DNA of 64,000 bases from Chytridium lagenaria. Lineage: Eukaryota > Chytridiomycota > Chytridiomycetes > Chytridiales > Chytridiaceae. The notes under the pieces are model-generated. The model saw nothing but the letters and a program-made list of their open reading frames with translations, had not been told where the DNA came from and ran no database searches. Within the stretch, counting starts at the first letter, position 1. The number at the start of each line of letters is the position of its first letter. Where the stretch lies: contig JAHLKC010000145.1 of the NCBI GenBank assembly GCA_025449115.1, forward strand, positions 1 to 64,000, written 5' to 3'. Below are positions 38,001-55,567 of this stretch, in pieces. The position numbers and the translations under genes were made by a program.

Positions 38001-38484
38001 GGGTTGGAAGGGTTGAGGCTGTACATTGGGGGAGGAGGTGATTAAAGGAAGGAGAAGAAGAAGGAGGGGTGTTGGGGATGGAGAGGTGGCTGTTATGACA
38101 ATGGTGACGGATGCGGCTGTTTTGTTGAGCGCTGGGTCGGATGGAAGGGTTCCTGTCAGAAATGGAGAAGTGATGGTGTTTCAACCTTTAGAGAGGCATG
38201 CAACTGTGCAAGAAGGAGGATTGGGGGAGACCGTTGTTGCATGCATGGACTGGAAAGGTGTTGGGCAATATATCGGGTGAGTTTTAATCACGTTTTTTTT
38301 TCACGTGATGGACTAAATGATGTTATGTTTTTTAGATCCCAATGCTGAAATCAAGCTTGTAGCGCCAGGGCCGTATCGGATTCGGTTTTCGGCGTTGAGG
38401 CATTTTGGGAAAGTGCAGTCGAGCATTGATGACGCGGAGGAGTGGGACGTTGTATGGAGTCCGACTATCAATGTCGTTTATTAG
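35077..38484 (+). CDS. Secreted subtilisin-like protease with PA-domain insert (S8A, Vpr/pyrolysin-like)
   Basis: Exons: 35077-35350, 35399-35677, 35738-35817, 35855-36025, an 18-nt microexon 36111-36128, 36172-36900, 37076 onward, and a last exon ending 38484. It has a signal peptide (LPLVAVTALLLLCCYGASA) and a prodomain. The catalytic Asp is in VAIVDSG, the His in SHGTHVMG (36-kb side of an intron), the Asn in AAQGNDG and the Ser in SGTSMATPYVAG. About 300 residues separate Asn and Ser; a protease-associated-like insert fills this space, as in Vpr-type subtilases. The C-terminal beta-rich region continues in shifting frames (breaks at 37496-37498, near 37815, 37890 and 38030) to PGPYRIRFSALR...FG. 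It is phylogenetically distinct from the proteinase-K-type gene at 4739. Confidence 0.88.
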
Positions 38485-38807
38485 CTGCCCTTCTTTTTTT
38501 AGTTGTTTGTTTCGATATTCTTTTCCTGTCGAACTATTTAAATATCCCTGTAGTTTCTCGATGTCTCTCAAACTGATTACTTTATTATTTTTATATACTT
38601 TTCTGTACTTTTCTTTACATATTTTCGTGTCTTCTTTCTGTTTTGTTGTGTGCTTTTGATAGTGTTTTGTAACGCATTTTGGCGGAATTGAAATTTATCT
38701 CCCATCGTCTCCCGTTCGATCAGGAGAACTTATGACGAACTACAGGTGAATAGCGTGGAGGATTTTATTTTTTTGGAGTCCTTTTAAAACTTGGGGTCAA
38801 CGTCGAC

Positions 38808-40124
38808 ATGCAATCCACCACACACCCAAAGGAGATGACGACGGCTTTTGTGAAGCCACGGGTAAAAATAAATGACGCTTTTCAAAGTCAACTGATGATT
38901 GCTAAAGACGGTTGTTTACCACCTCAACGTTCACGTCAATCCTCCCACAGAGTCCCCGAGACATTATTCCACCCACCACTATCCCGGTTATAATCACATT
39001 CTATCTCCTTCTCCCACATCTGCATGAAAATAACAACGGGTACGGGATGACGGAATTGCGTGGTAGTCAAGTCATGGATGTACCTGGTCCACCTTGGGGG
39101 TGGTTGAGAAAGGGGGTGGCAAATGCGAGTGGGTAAAATTGGGGAATTGAAGAAATGGATTTTTGGAAAATTACATGGACTGAGAGGGTCGCGGAGGATT
39201 GAAGTTGATGAGGAGATGAGGAGGGTGAGAGAGAGGGAAGGTGGATTGCGTGGTTGAAGTCAAGCTTGAAGAATTGGAGGTGATTCATATCTGGTATTTC
39301 AAATCTTCTAATTGCTTTCACAGTTTATTGTAGAGAAGCCCGCTCGCCCCATCGCCTCTACCCCGGTGATTACCGAGGGTGCGCTTGAACATGAGAGGAC
39401 ACCCCAATCATCGGAGAGTTTCTTTACGCGTCTCCAACATATCCACAGACCTCGAGGGCGACGCCGGCTTCTTTCTAACCTTTTTAAACCAACGTTACGC
39501 GCTGTCGCTGTCGGAGGTCGTCGTGGAGATGTGATGCTGGATCACGTTACGACGATCGGGGATGCTGTTCGAACAAAGAGGGTGTTTTATTGTCCTGGGT
39601 CTGTGGTGCAGCATATTCATGAGGAGGTTGTAGAGAAAAACTCGTATGTGGTGGTTAATATTGACGGTACCAGCATAATTGAGGAAGATCCTCATAATGT
39701 TATGATACCTAACGATGATAATGGGGATTCAGTAGATCACGTAAAAGCGAAAACGGGAATGGAAGAGGACGATGTTGGAGAAGGGTGGGAAGTAAAGGGG
39801 GATGGATGTACTGCAAAGGGATATAAGATTCGAATTGCGGTGAATTTGCAGGTTCCAGCGCCTCCTCAAGCAGGGGCTGAAGAGAGTTGGGTTGGAGTAA
39901 CAGGTTAGAAAGAACTTGTTTCTTAAAACTTCTTCCTTTCATTCAACAAATTAATGTATTTTTAATACGTATCAGGCTCTATTCGTGACGATGGAGCTGG
40001 TGACGAGAGATTCATTCGACTCCTTACGCACCGCGTACGCGCAAATGTGATGATGGAGGGTAGAAAGGATTTTGCCTATGAAGAGGCAGCGGCGGTTGTC
40101 CATCTCCTCCCTCGTCCGTCCTAA
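38808..40124 (+). CDS. Uncharacterised protein
   Basis: Not recognised. The 323-bp gap before it (38485-38807) holds only the 3' flank of the protease. A possible start is ATG 38808. Coding evidence is best from about 39060 on: WGWLRKGVANASGKIGELKK, then VVEVKLEELE spliced to FIVEKPARPIASTPV (acceptor near 39323), a 190-residue intact segment to 39903, an intron 39904-39975, and a last exon reading SIRDDGAGDERFIRLL to the stop at 40122-40124. The middle is basic, then acidic. There is no signal peptide or membrane helix apart from a hydrophobic stretch near 38965-39010 in another frame. Upstream exons and the start are uncertain. Confidence 0.5.
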
Positions 40125-40373
40125 TCTATGCCATTGCGTTGCTACTGTAAATATCATGCTTTAATAAAGTACAGGTTGACTTCTTCTTCTCTCAATTGAT
40201 CGCTTTTGACCTCCCTCACTTTATCAGGCCCGTTAGCATGTTTTGGAAAAAGATTTTTTTTTTTTTTGCACCCTTCAAGAAACGGTCACATCATTTTGAG
40301 AGGCTTTCTCATGTTTTAAGTAAAAATAAATAGATACATACAACAAGAATTATAGTCCTTCCAGACACCAACC

Positions 40374-43300
40374 ATGACGGATGCTTTGAAGGGCATCACA
40401 TCCCCTTCAGCCGCTTCAGCCGCGGCATCCACTGGTGTCGGCACAGCATCAACTACATCTTCTCAAGCTGCCTTGAGCTTCGACAAGTCCAATAGTTCCC
40501 ACCATGACTATGGGTCATCATCTGTTGATGGCATCAAGCTAATTCAGGCCAAACCGGGCCTCAAGCCTCCAAACATGGGGAAGAAACATACACCAACTAA
40601 CAGTCCAAAGAAGAGCGATACTAATCGTATTATACTGATTCAAAAGAATGGGGATGACTCTGGGCTTCGGGAAGCGTCCCCAAAGCTGTTTAACAAGAGG
40701 GCGAAGCAGCAAAAGAAGCAGGCCAAGTTAACCGTGGCGATAGAGAGTGGAATCACCCCTATCGCTAGCGCTGATATTACTTCAACGGCACCAGATCAGG
40801 CATTTGATGTGAGGCAAAGGATTCTCCGCATCCTCCCGTCAGAGAAGCCGCAGCTACCTAGCGTGGACACATCAAGTTCCTATTCGACACAAGGCGCAGT
40901 CACCATCGGCGGCCCTTTCAACAACCGTAATTGGAATAATGAGAAGGCGCCTTTTAAAAAAGGGAACGCTTTCGCGAAAAGAAAACCTTGCCATTTGATC
41001 GCAATCACACCAAACCCGAACTACAACCCCGCAAAGGATAAGAAAGATGTGAAGGACTCACCACAAGGCTTCCAAGATGACAACGCATCAAATGCTCCAA
41101 AAGGTTCAAAAGGTTCAAAAGGCCGAAACGATGCAAAAGGTCCTAGAGACGATGGCGCCGTCGTAGTAACGTATAAACGGAACGCGTTTTCTGAGAGCCG
41201 CCAATCTTTTGTTGAGGTGCCGCCTCAATGTATGGCTGCTCGCCTGCTCATTTCTGGTGAACATTTCCTCTATGTTCGGTTTGACGGTGATCCAAGGAAT
41301 GATGCCCACCTTGCAGCCTACCGAGATTTTCTCCACAAAGGAAAGGATAAATGGACATTCTTTACTTTCACTCGTGGCCAATATCTTTCCAATCGCGGTT
41401 GCATTATGGTTCCCTTCTATCTCAAAGATATTTTGCAAAAGATCACGGGTCTGGACAAGATAAAGACTGTTGCAAAGTATACCAAGTATTCGAGTCTGTT
41501 TTTCACGTTGCTGGGGAGCCCTGTTCACTCGTTAAATTGCGTCTCAGTTGAGATTGAGGACGATACGGAATATGGAGGCTATTGCTTTACCGATGGATGT
41601 GGTCGCATCAGCCCAGATCTTGCTGCAGAGCTGTGGAACAGGCATCAAAATGTTTGGACCGGCGACAGCATTGTGCCATCCATTTTTCAAGTACGCCTTC
41701 CCGGTGTGAAGGGTGTACTCGTGTGGACGCAAAACTATCCGAAAGGCCCAGGACAATTATTCTTCGGAAGAGCATGAAAAAGTTGGAGGTGATGCAGCCG
41801 TCGATGAAGAAGAAGGGAAGAGATGAGGATCTTGAATTCAAGGAAGTTGCGGATAGCTGGAAAAAGGATTTTGCGCAAGGGTCGATGAAGAATGCGTTAG
41901 AGTCCTTGACGCTGCACATTGCTGTTTGGGTTATTCCAAGCCTGAGCCATGTGGGATGCTGAATGCGCAAATCATAACGCTACTCATGGAACGAGGAATG
42001 GATAGCCAAAGTTCGTTTCCTTTTTTGTGAATTTTGCACGCGAATCCTCTTTTTACTCTTCGTATTTCCTTTCCTTTCTTTTTTAGCCTGGTCGCGTACT
42101 CACGCTCTTTTACATCCATGCGTGAAATTTTAATGCGCCTCTTTATTAATGAATTATTTATGTCAATAGACATTGCTCAGTTTAGACAGCCAATACAAAA
42201 CCTCAGTCATGTATATGACGATTGATATATGGGCCGCCATCGACTACCTCTTCCTCCGCGGCCGCCATAGCAATCTCCAAAACCTCATTGACACTCTACG
42301 CAAGCCACCACATTTGCGTGAGCAGCCCATGCGAAGGATCTGGGAGCAGCTTAAAATCTTTCAAATCTCTGAAATGGCTCGTTGGTCAAAAACCAACTCT
42401 TATGCTACTCAACCTGGTGGACCTATGGACGAAGACGAAAGACTGGAACAGCTTGAAAGTATGGGTGCGAAAGACAAGCAAAGACCGTACCTTCCCTTGA
42501 ACGATTCGAGAAGGTTGTATGGATTGCGGATTCTTGGGGCTCCTGAGTGAGGGTGAATGCTTTGTAAGGGTAACCTCGTCTCTGGATGGCAAGCCAAAGA
42601 CGATATTGGGTCCGATATGTGCGACGCGCAAACCCATGCTACCATCCCGGAGATATCGTGTTGTTGACGGCAGTAGAGTGTCCTGAATTAGAAAATCTGT
42701 GGATGTTATTGTGTTCTCTGTAAAAGGGGCTCGACCACCTGCGGATGTCTGTAGTGGAGGGGACTTGGATGGAGACACGTTCATGGTGATTTGGGACTGG
42801 AGAATCGTGTCTGAGATCGGCCCTTTTGAGGGCTTTGACTATCGACCTGATATGTTGAGAAATATGATCCAGAATATAGCCGCGAAAATTGGAATTCCTG
42901 GTATGCTCTCTTTTTGTTCCTTTCTCTTTTATTTGTACGTTCTTATTGCATTTCTAATCAATGTTCGATTCTGTGTCGTTTTTCGCGTACTTCTTTCTTT
43001 ATATAGTCGAGAAAGGTAACCGGAAGAAACCCGTTTCGGTTACCAAAACCACTCTCATCGACCGTCTAACAAGCAAAACCTCCACCGACGTCCTTGTAGC
43101 TCAAGTCGACTCTTTAATTGTTGAACTTCGTAAATATGAATCTGTGGAACCTCCTCCAGCCCATCCCTTCACTACTCCAAACCCCTCCGTACGACTCTTC
43201 TTGAAATCCTAAACGCACTCTTCTCCGCCGGTATCGATGATATGGGTCTTGATGTGGAAGCGTTTTTAAAAACACTCCAAAAAATCATTACGACATCAAG

Positions 43301-43931
43301 GACGTCCACAACGTCAGAGTTTGATAAGGTTCTACATGAATATATTCGGTCGTCCAACACGGGGATCGCGTTCAAAGAACGTCAGCAAAAGTTTCGTAAT
43401 TCCTTATGGAATTTCTTTGAAGGCTCTTTGGAAGATGATTGCTGAGATGTGGGAGGATCCGAACTTTATGCTAAAGTACAGACCTCCAGAGTCTCGCGAA
43501 TCTATTGACCTTGCCATGAAGATTTTGAGGCTTGCGGAACGATTGATCACAGAGACTCCGGTTGTTGGGAAGATTATGAACAATGACATCATCGCTATAT
43601 TTAATAGATACTTGAGCGCGGGATTGTGGTGAGGTGCGCTAATGTGGTGAAGGGGGTGGAGACGAAGTTGGATGGAATTGTCGGGGAAATGAAGGCGAAT
43701 CCCCTTAATGCTAGTATGAAGAAGTATACCCAGAATCGTGACAGCATCAAGAAGTTGGAAGAGAAATTGCAAGAAGTGGGGTGGAGTGACGAAATTGACA
43801 GGGAATTGGTGGCCTTGAAAAACGAGCAGGCGGTTTTAAAAACTGTCTTGGTGGACAGTTTTGAGACCATGGAAGATTACAAGGAGATGAAAAATAGATG
43901 GGAGAAACTGAAGGCCCGCATAGTGCATTAG
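40374..43931 (+). CDS. Cellular RNA-dependent RNA polymerase (QDE-1/Rdp1/RDR family)
   Basis: Start ATG 40374 (context ACCATGA). About 270 residues of disordered, Ser/Lys-rich N-terminus precede the polymerase core. Landmarks: FTDGCGRISPDLAAEL (41587-41634), VPSIFQVRLPGVKGVL, RKSMKKLEV, GMLNAQIITLLMERGM (about 41958-42003), GECFVRVTSS...GKPKTILGP, then HPGDIVLLTAVECPELENL and finally CSGGDLDGD (about 42748-42774). The last is the triad of Asp that binds metal in cellular RdRPs. The enzyme copies single-stranded RNA into dsRNA for RNA silencing. About 390 further residues follow, ending in a coiled-coil-like segment and a stop at 43929-43931. They do not show the conserved C-terminal blocks I expect in RDRs. 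Introns: about 42013-42170 and 42901-43006. Frame breaks near 41760, 41930, 42695, 43195, 43435 and 43615. Confidence 0.9.
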
Positions 43932-44023
43932 AGGATGTGATTTGAATTGTAGGGATGTGTTGGAAGGAAAGGTGCGAGCTTTAGATCCACAATTAGTGAT
44001 TGATACGGAGTTGATATTGGGAA

Positions 44024-47000
44024 TGGAATTGGAATGTTTGAAAGGTAAATTTTGATGCAAGTTTAGTTTCTTGTTGGTATTTTTGACTTCTTTCCCTTAC
44101 AGTTCTAACCTAAGTATTCAATGCAACATTTCTATTTTCAATAGCAATCTTCCAATCTACGATTTACGCAGTAAACTTACCCAACTCAATGCCGATACTC
44201 AAGTCTCCCTCGTTCTTTCTGCGACCGGCAGTGGCAAGTCCACTTGTATCCCCCACTTCATCGCCAATTCCCTTTTCTTCCAAAATCGGCTCACTCCCTC
44301 CAAATGTATCATTGTCGCCCAACCCCGCCGACAAGCCACACTCTCCCTCGCAGATCGTCTCGCCGCGACCCGGCAAAGCGCCATTGGTGAGACCGTTGGG
44401 TCCCACATTGGCAAATCCAGAGCCAAGGTGAATAAGGGTAAAACCATTATGACGTGCACGACATATGCATATTAATTACCTATGCTATGCGTGATCCAAA
44501 TTTTGCCGGATATTCGGTGGTGGTGTTAGATGAAGTGCATGAGGATTCACCGGATTTGTATTTTTTGTTTGGGATCCTAAAGAGAGCTTTGAGGACGAAC
44601 AAGGAATTAAGAGTGGTTTTGATGTCTGCGATGGTGGATGCGAGAAGATGTGCTCATTCTTCGAGAAATGTAATATTATTGAGGTATAGGATCCCAATTT
44701 CCTTTGTTTACTCAATTCTCTACCTTCACCTGTTACGTCGCAATTCTGTTTCGTACAAACCCGTTTCTTATTTCGAAATTAACAAAAAAACAAAAAATTA
44801 GGTGAGCGGTCGCAGCTATCCCATTGAGGAATTTTACGTTGGTCATCTCTCAGCCGATGCTGCCGAATATATTCCTGCGGCGATCGGAAAAGCCATCGAG
44901 ATCCACAACACAACCCCACTTGACGCCAACCCCGACATTCTTGTTTTCCTCCCTCTCTCGAAATCCATTGAAGAGAGTGCCGAAAGGTTTGCAAAGGAGG
45001 CGAAAAGCGCGATTGGGTTAAAGCAAACAATTTGCATGCGTTTGGGTTGCACTCGGAGTGTCGGATAAGGAGAAGAAGTTTATTTTAACGAGAGGGATAT
45101 GAAAGGCTGGAAGGAGTTGTTAAAGTTAAGGGAAATAGAGGAGGTTATGAAATAGGGAAGATGATGAAGATGAAGATGAGGATGGTAAGGCTTGTTGGCG
45201 GTTATTTCTTCTGTTCTTGATTAATTAAGGTCGCTTTTTAAAATCATATTTTTACAATAGATTCCAAAATCAACCTTGACGAAGCCAAAGCTCCTGATGT
45301 CAAGCAAGCCTTGGTTTCACTACCTGTATTATCTGAATTGCTGGTTAAGACACCAACAACCAAAGTTCCGGCTGTATCATCCTTTGATAGAGAAAGTGGC
45401 GTGCTATTGGACAAAGGCTCATCTGTGGTTGAAAATGACATCTCAATCGTTGATACCAATGTGGCTGATAACGAAAATTCGGATGACAACGTTAATATCG
45501 GAAAAAGTCCGTCAACTAGTAAGTTGTAGTAGCTTTCTTGTACTAAAGAACTATGCAGGCCGTCAGTTACCAACGCCTTTGTCACCACCCAATTCAGATC
45601 CATCTACTCCCAAATTGAGCCGTGGCCAACGCAAAAGAGCGAGATTAGCTGAACTGAAACGTCTTGAAAAACAAGCCAAACTTGACGAAAAACGCAAAGA
45701 GAAAAAAGCAAGTGCGACTGAAGATGATGGGACAAGACGTGTTATTTTCTGCACAAACATTGCGGAGACGAGTTTGACGTTCCCCAAAGTCGGTTACGTC
45801 ATTGACTCGGATTGCAATTTGGGGTCTCTCGTCAACCGATTATGAATGTGCAGGAGGCATATACTATGAAAACTGTAAGCTTGGGTTATAGTAATTCGCA
45901 TGTGTACTTACTTATTTCTTTTTCTTTTGTTTTCCAAAAGACTAAAGTTTCAGCGTTGCAAAGGAAGGGACGAGCCGGAAGACTTGGACCGGGAAAATGT
46001 TACCGTTTGTACAGTGCCGACGAGGCCGCTGCTTTGGTAGAGCAAAAATTTTCTCTAACTGATCAGGTACCGTTTTCACACATAGTTGCTTTGGAATGTT
46101 GACTAAACTCGGAAATTTTAGTTGGATTGCATGCTTTTGAATCTCATCGACCTATTCGGCAATTTTACCGATTTTGATTGGTTTAGTCGCCCCACTGATG
46201 CTGAAATCAACTGGACCCTTTCAGTCCTTATCGACTGCCGCTTCATCGAAACCTCTCCCGAAGGCCATCATAGTCTAACACCTGATGGTCGTATCGCCGT
46301 AGATCTCGGAAGGTTTCACCTTGGCGCTCAGACTTCGCGGTTTTGATTGACGTCTGGCGGTCCAAAAGTGGGACAACCCGGATGCGACGTTATGCTGCTG
46401 TTATCGCTGGTTTCTCTGCAGGGAATGCGGGGAGGATTTTCCGGAGGACCTTTTCGTATCCAAGGCTGACGGGTAGGAAGCCAAATGTAGTTGATCCGAG
46501 CTCTGAGGACGAGTATGAGAATGAATTTGGGGAAGAAGAGGAGGAGGAGGAGATTGAGTGCCCTGAGGAGATGGGCACACTTCCTGCAACGGTGTGTAAA
46601 TTGAATGTCTATTACATGTGGAGACGGAGAAAGGGGAGGAAGAAGAGGAAGAAGTTTTGCAACTTGGCGCGAGTGAAGGCTATCGATTTTGAGGAGGTGC
46701 ATCAGGTTGCTGAGGATGTGATGATGTTTATGGAGAGAAAGTTTAAGGGCAGATGGGGGAGGTTGAATGGGAGTTTGATGCCCAGGAGTGGACTTGGGAC
46801 AAATGGGAAGATTATTCGAGAGGGATTCCACGCGCTGAAGTCGGAAAGGTGAAACTGGTGAAGGGAAACGTGGGGGTCGACGATGACGATTACATTTCTT
46901 GCACAAGCGATGAGGACAAAGATGTTGTGCTGGATGGCGTGATTAAACCGCAAAGACTCTCTTCTGGCTTCCATGCAGAAAACGGGATGGCATCGGTTTA

Positions 47001-47550
47001 TTCAGATGACGGCGAGGACGAGGACGACGATGATGATGATAATTATGATGATGACGATGATGATGACGATGATGATGACGACAATTTTACATTTTCTTAC
47101 ACCTCAAGACACGATGACACGTTAATGACAGATCCTCTTGAGCAAATCGCCTTCCTTCTTGACCACCTCACCGGTGCCTTCTTCACACATCTTGCGCACA
47201 TAGATCGCGTTGTTGTGAATCCCAAGAACGGAAAAGAAATCGCGGATGTTGAGATGTGGGTTGAAGGTGCTATGACTCAGTATCGGTTGGATCAAAATGA
47301 ATTGAGTCATTTCGGACACGCTAACTTTACGGGGGCCGTTTTCCTTGTTGGAGTGATTTCTTCTTCAAAAGGAACTTACGTGTCGCATTTGGATAGAATT
47401 CCGCCTTGCAGGTATCCAAAGGCCTTCCCTAGCAAGTACGTTGAGGGATATGGGGGGTTTGGCGTGCATAAGGGGAGAAAGTATAAGCCGGTGGTGGGGT
47501 CTGACGAGTATAAGCCGGTGGTGGGACCTAAGGAGATCTACGGAGATTAA
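44024..47550 (+). CDS. DEAH/RHA-type RNA helicase, possibly fused to the upstream RdRP
   Basis: Motifs in order: I, SATGSGKST; Ia, AQPRRQATLSLADRLA; Ib, TCTT; II, VVVLDEVHEDS; III, LMSAM (usually SAT); an RSYPIEEFYVG block after a splice; V, FCTNIAETSLTF; VI, QRKGRAGRLGPGKCYRLY. A winged-helix/HA2-like region follows (SRPTDAEINWTLSVL, LTPDGRIAVDLGRF). This is the DExH layout of DHX9/36/57-like enzymes, which unwind RNA in the 3'-5' direction. Past HA2 the frame changes near 46340 and 46760, with two very acidic stretches (46520-46560, 47010-47085) and a C-terminal folded segment ending at 47548-47550. The earliest in-frame ATG before motif I is 44024, only eight codons before an intron (44045-44146). 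Coding-like sequence continues upstream of it without a break into the polymerase, so the true start may be 40374. Confidence 0.85.
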
Positions 47551-48710
47551 GGCTGTTACGTTGCCGGACAAGCATAAGCCCTTGGTGGGGTTGACAAATT
47601 AAGCTTTTGGTTAAGTCTCTAAAAGGTTGGTGAGCTGGAGGGCATCTTTGTAGATATTTGGGGTGTGCGGAAGGCGTGTATTTGGGTGTCTTTTTCCAGC
47701 CATTTTCAGTTATATCTGTAATCATCATTTTAAGTTCTTCCCCTTATTTTTGCTGACATTTAGCTGGCATTTTTCATGAATCATCAACATAAAGGTTACT
47801 ACATAAAAACTCACTGGCTGAGGGATAATTACTACCTTCTTTCTCAATCTTCACTTTCACAGCCATGGCCCTGACTTGCCCTTACTCTCGATGCGAAAAT
47901 CTCGTTTTCAAATCATTTTGTTTAAAGCTGAATTCCGAAGTGTAGAATCCAGCATTCTCGATATTCTGAAAAAACCAGTGAGATAGGAGATTTCGGTAAG
48001 AACAAAATAATAGAAAATATCTCATTGGAAATTAAGTAGAATAGAAGCATCCAGCTGCAGCGCTTGAGTAGAACGCAGACGACAGTTTACAAGTATTGGA
48101 CTACCAGCCAGTCATTAAAGACTTTCCCAACATAATTGGTTGCTATTAATTACTTTTTGTAGGGGACAGTCCTCAACGGCCAGAATAAATACTGTGGGGT
48201 TTCGTATGTCAACCACAAGGTCGGCCTCCAGCACTTTTGTGGATACCGACTTGAATGTCGGTCATGACGTAGATTCATCGCTAGCGCCCATGGTTGGGCC
48301 TAAAGGGGGATGTACGGCTGAAATGGAGACTTTTCGTCACGCGAAACTTTTTTAATGCAAAAAACGGCCTCCCCTTCCTCCCTCCCTCGCCTCTGTGAGC
48401 CTCAAAAGCGATCACTCAAAGATGGATGTGATATTTCATATTGCTCAGACGGATGTTATCAGTAGCATCCCATGCGGATAACTGCACGTCCCTTGAATAA
48501 ATACGGAAAAAGACCTTGAAGCATTGCCTTTACATCCAACTTTAGTATCGCTTCAATGTGGATGTCGGATGCAGCCGTGTAGAACGCGTATTTTAAATTG
48601 ATGCGTTCTCGACTTGACGGAAGGAAGGTGGTATTGCGCTGTCAACTCTGCCACCGTTTGCAATCATTCTATTTCCGACTAGACTTTGTCCGACAACAGC
48701 GTCTTCTGTC
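47551..48710. other. Intergenic region, 1.2 kb
   Basis: 3' flank of the helicase and upstream region of the ABC transporter. A plus-strand frame at 48140-48355 has no motif. First exons of the transporter could extend into its last 100 bp. Confidence 0.45.
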
Positions 48711-54469
<5,759 letters not shown>

Positions 54470-55567
54470 AAAGTGGGGGTTATATTCAGTGTCGCCATTT
54501 TAGGTTTCGTGAACTTCCCTTTTCGGATTAAGTTTGGTTGTTTTTCCTCGGTGGAGTCGGAAAATGAATGGGAAATGGTCTATGACGAGAGTGGTTTAAT
54601 GAGATTACATTATACACAAACTTATTGAAGCTGAAAACATTTGTTACCGTAATTTATGATGGCTATCGTCAACAAGAATATCTTCCACATTTTCGTTGGG
54701 GCCGTTGAGAGGAGTGAGAGAATGCAGTCAGAATAATCTTTTTTGGTCACTGACGTTATGAACATAGAGAGCACTCCAAGTCCGACACACATTTTAAGTT
54801 GCGCAAGCCTTCTTTGCTTCGATTCATGAGTATTCTCACAAAAAAAAGCGCGCGGTAAAGGCACTCACTGGATATATTTTGCTCATGCGAAGGGCCATTC
54901 ATTATTTAAAGCTCAAACAATATCTTTTTTTTTATATGTATATACGATGAACGCACATTTTAGCCCATCGTTGGTGTGTATACAGCAATAAGCGTCCATT
55001 CAACAACAAGAATAAAAAAGAAAGAAAAAAAGGCAAAGTGTTCTTGTTAAGAAAACAATAAAGAGTGATTGCAGCAATTTACATGGAGAAAACTAAACAA
55101 ACGAGCAAAAGAGCAAAAAAAAAGTAAACAAGGAACATCAACTTCCGACCCCGTCGTTTCTCAAATGCAGACATGTACAGGAGGGCGACGGGGCCAAAAA
55201 GAAAGCAACAACAACAACAAAACAAACCCCCTTCGGCTAACAACAGAAAACATCATTTTCTGATGGGTAAATGAAACTAACCCAGAGCACATACACAAGA
55301 ACGGGAGGTTGTAAACAATACAAAGTGGTAAATAAAACAAAAACGTAAAAAAGGCTATCTTTACAAGAACAAAGAGGGGGATGGGTGTTTAAAACAACTC
55401 AAAAAACAACAGAAAAAACACACTTTTTTTTTTGTACAATAATTGTCTAGCATCAAAACTAGAAGTGGCGTTTGATGGGTCGACTTGAAAAATATTTGCA
55501 TACACAGGAACGGGTCAAAAAAAAAAACACAACGAAAATAAAGAAATGGAATGCACTATAAACATCT
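54470..55567. other. Intergenic region between convergent genes
   Basis: AT-rich 3' flanks of the transporter and of the minus-strand gene ending at 55568. A purine-rich, A-rich stretch is at 55000-55420. No gene is supported. Confidence 0.5.
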
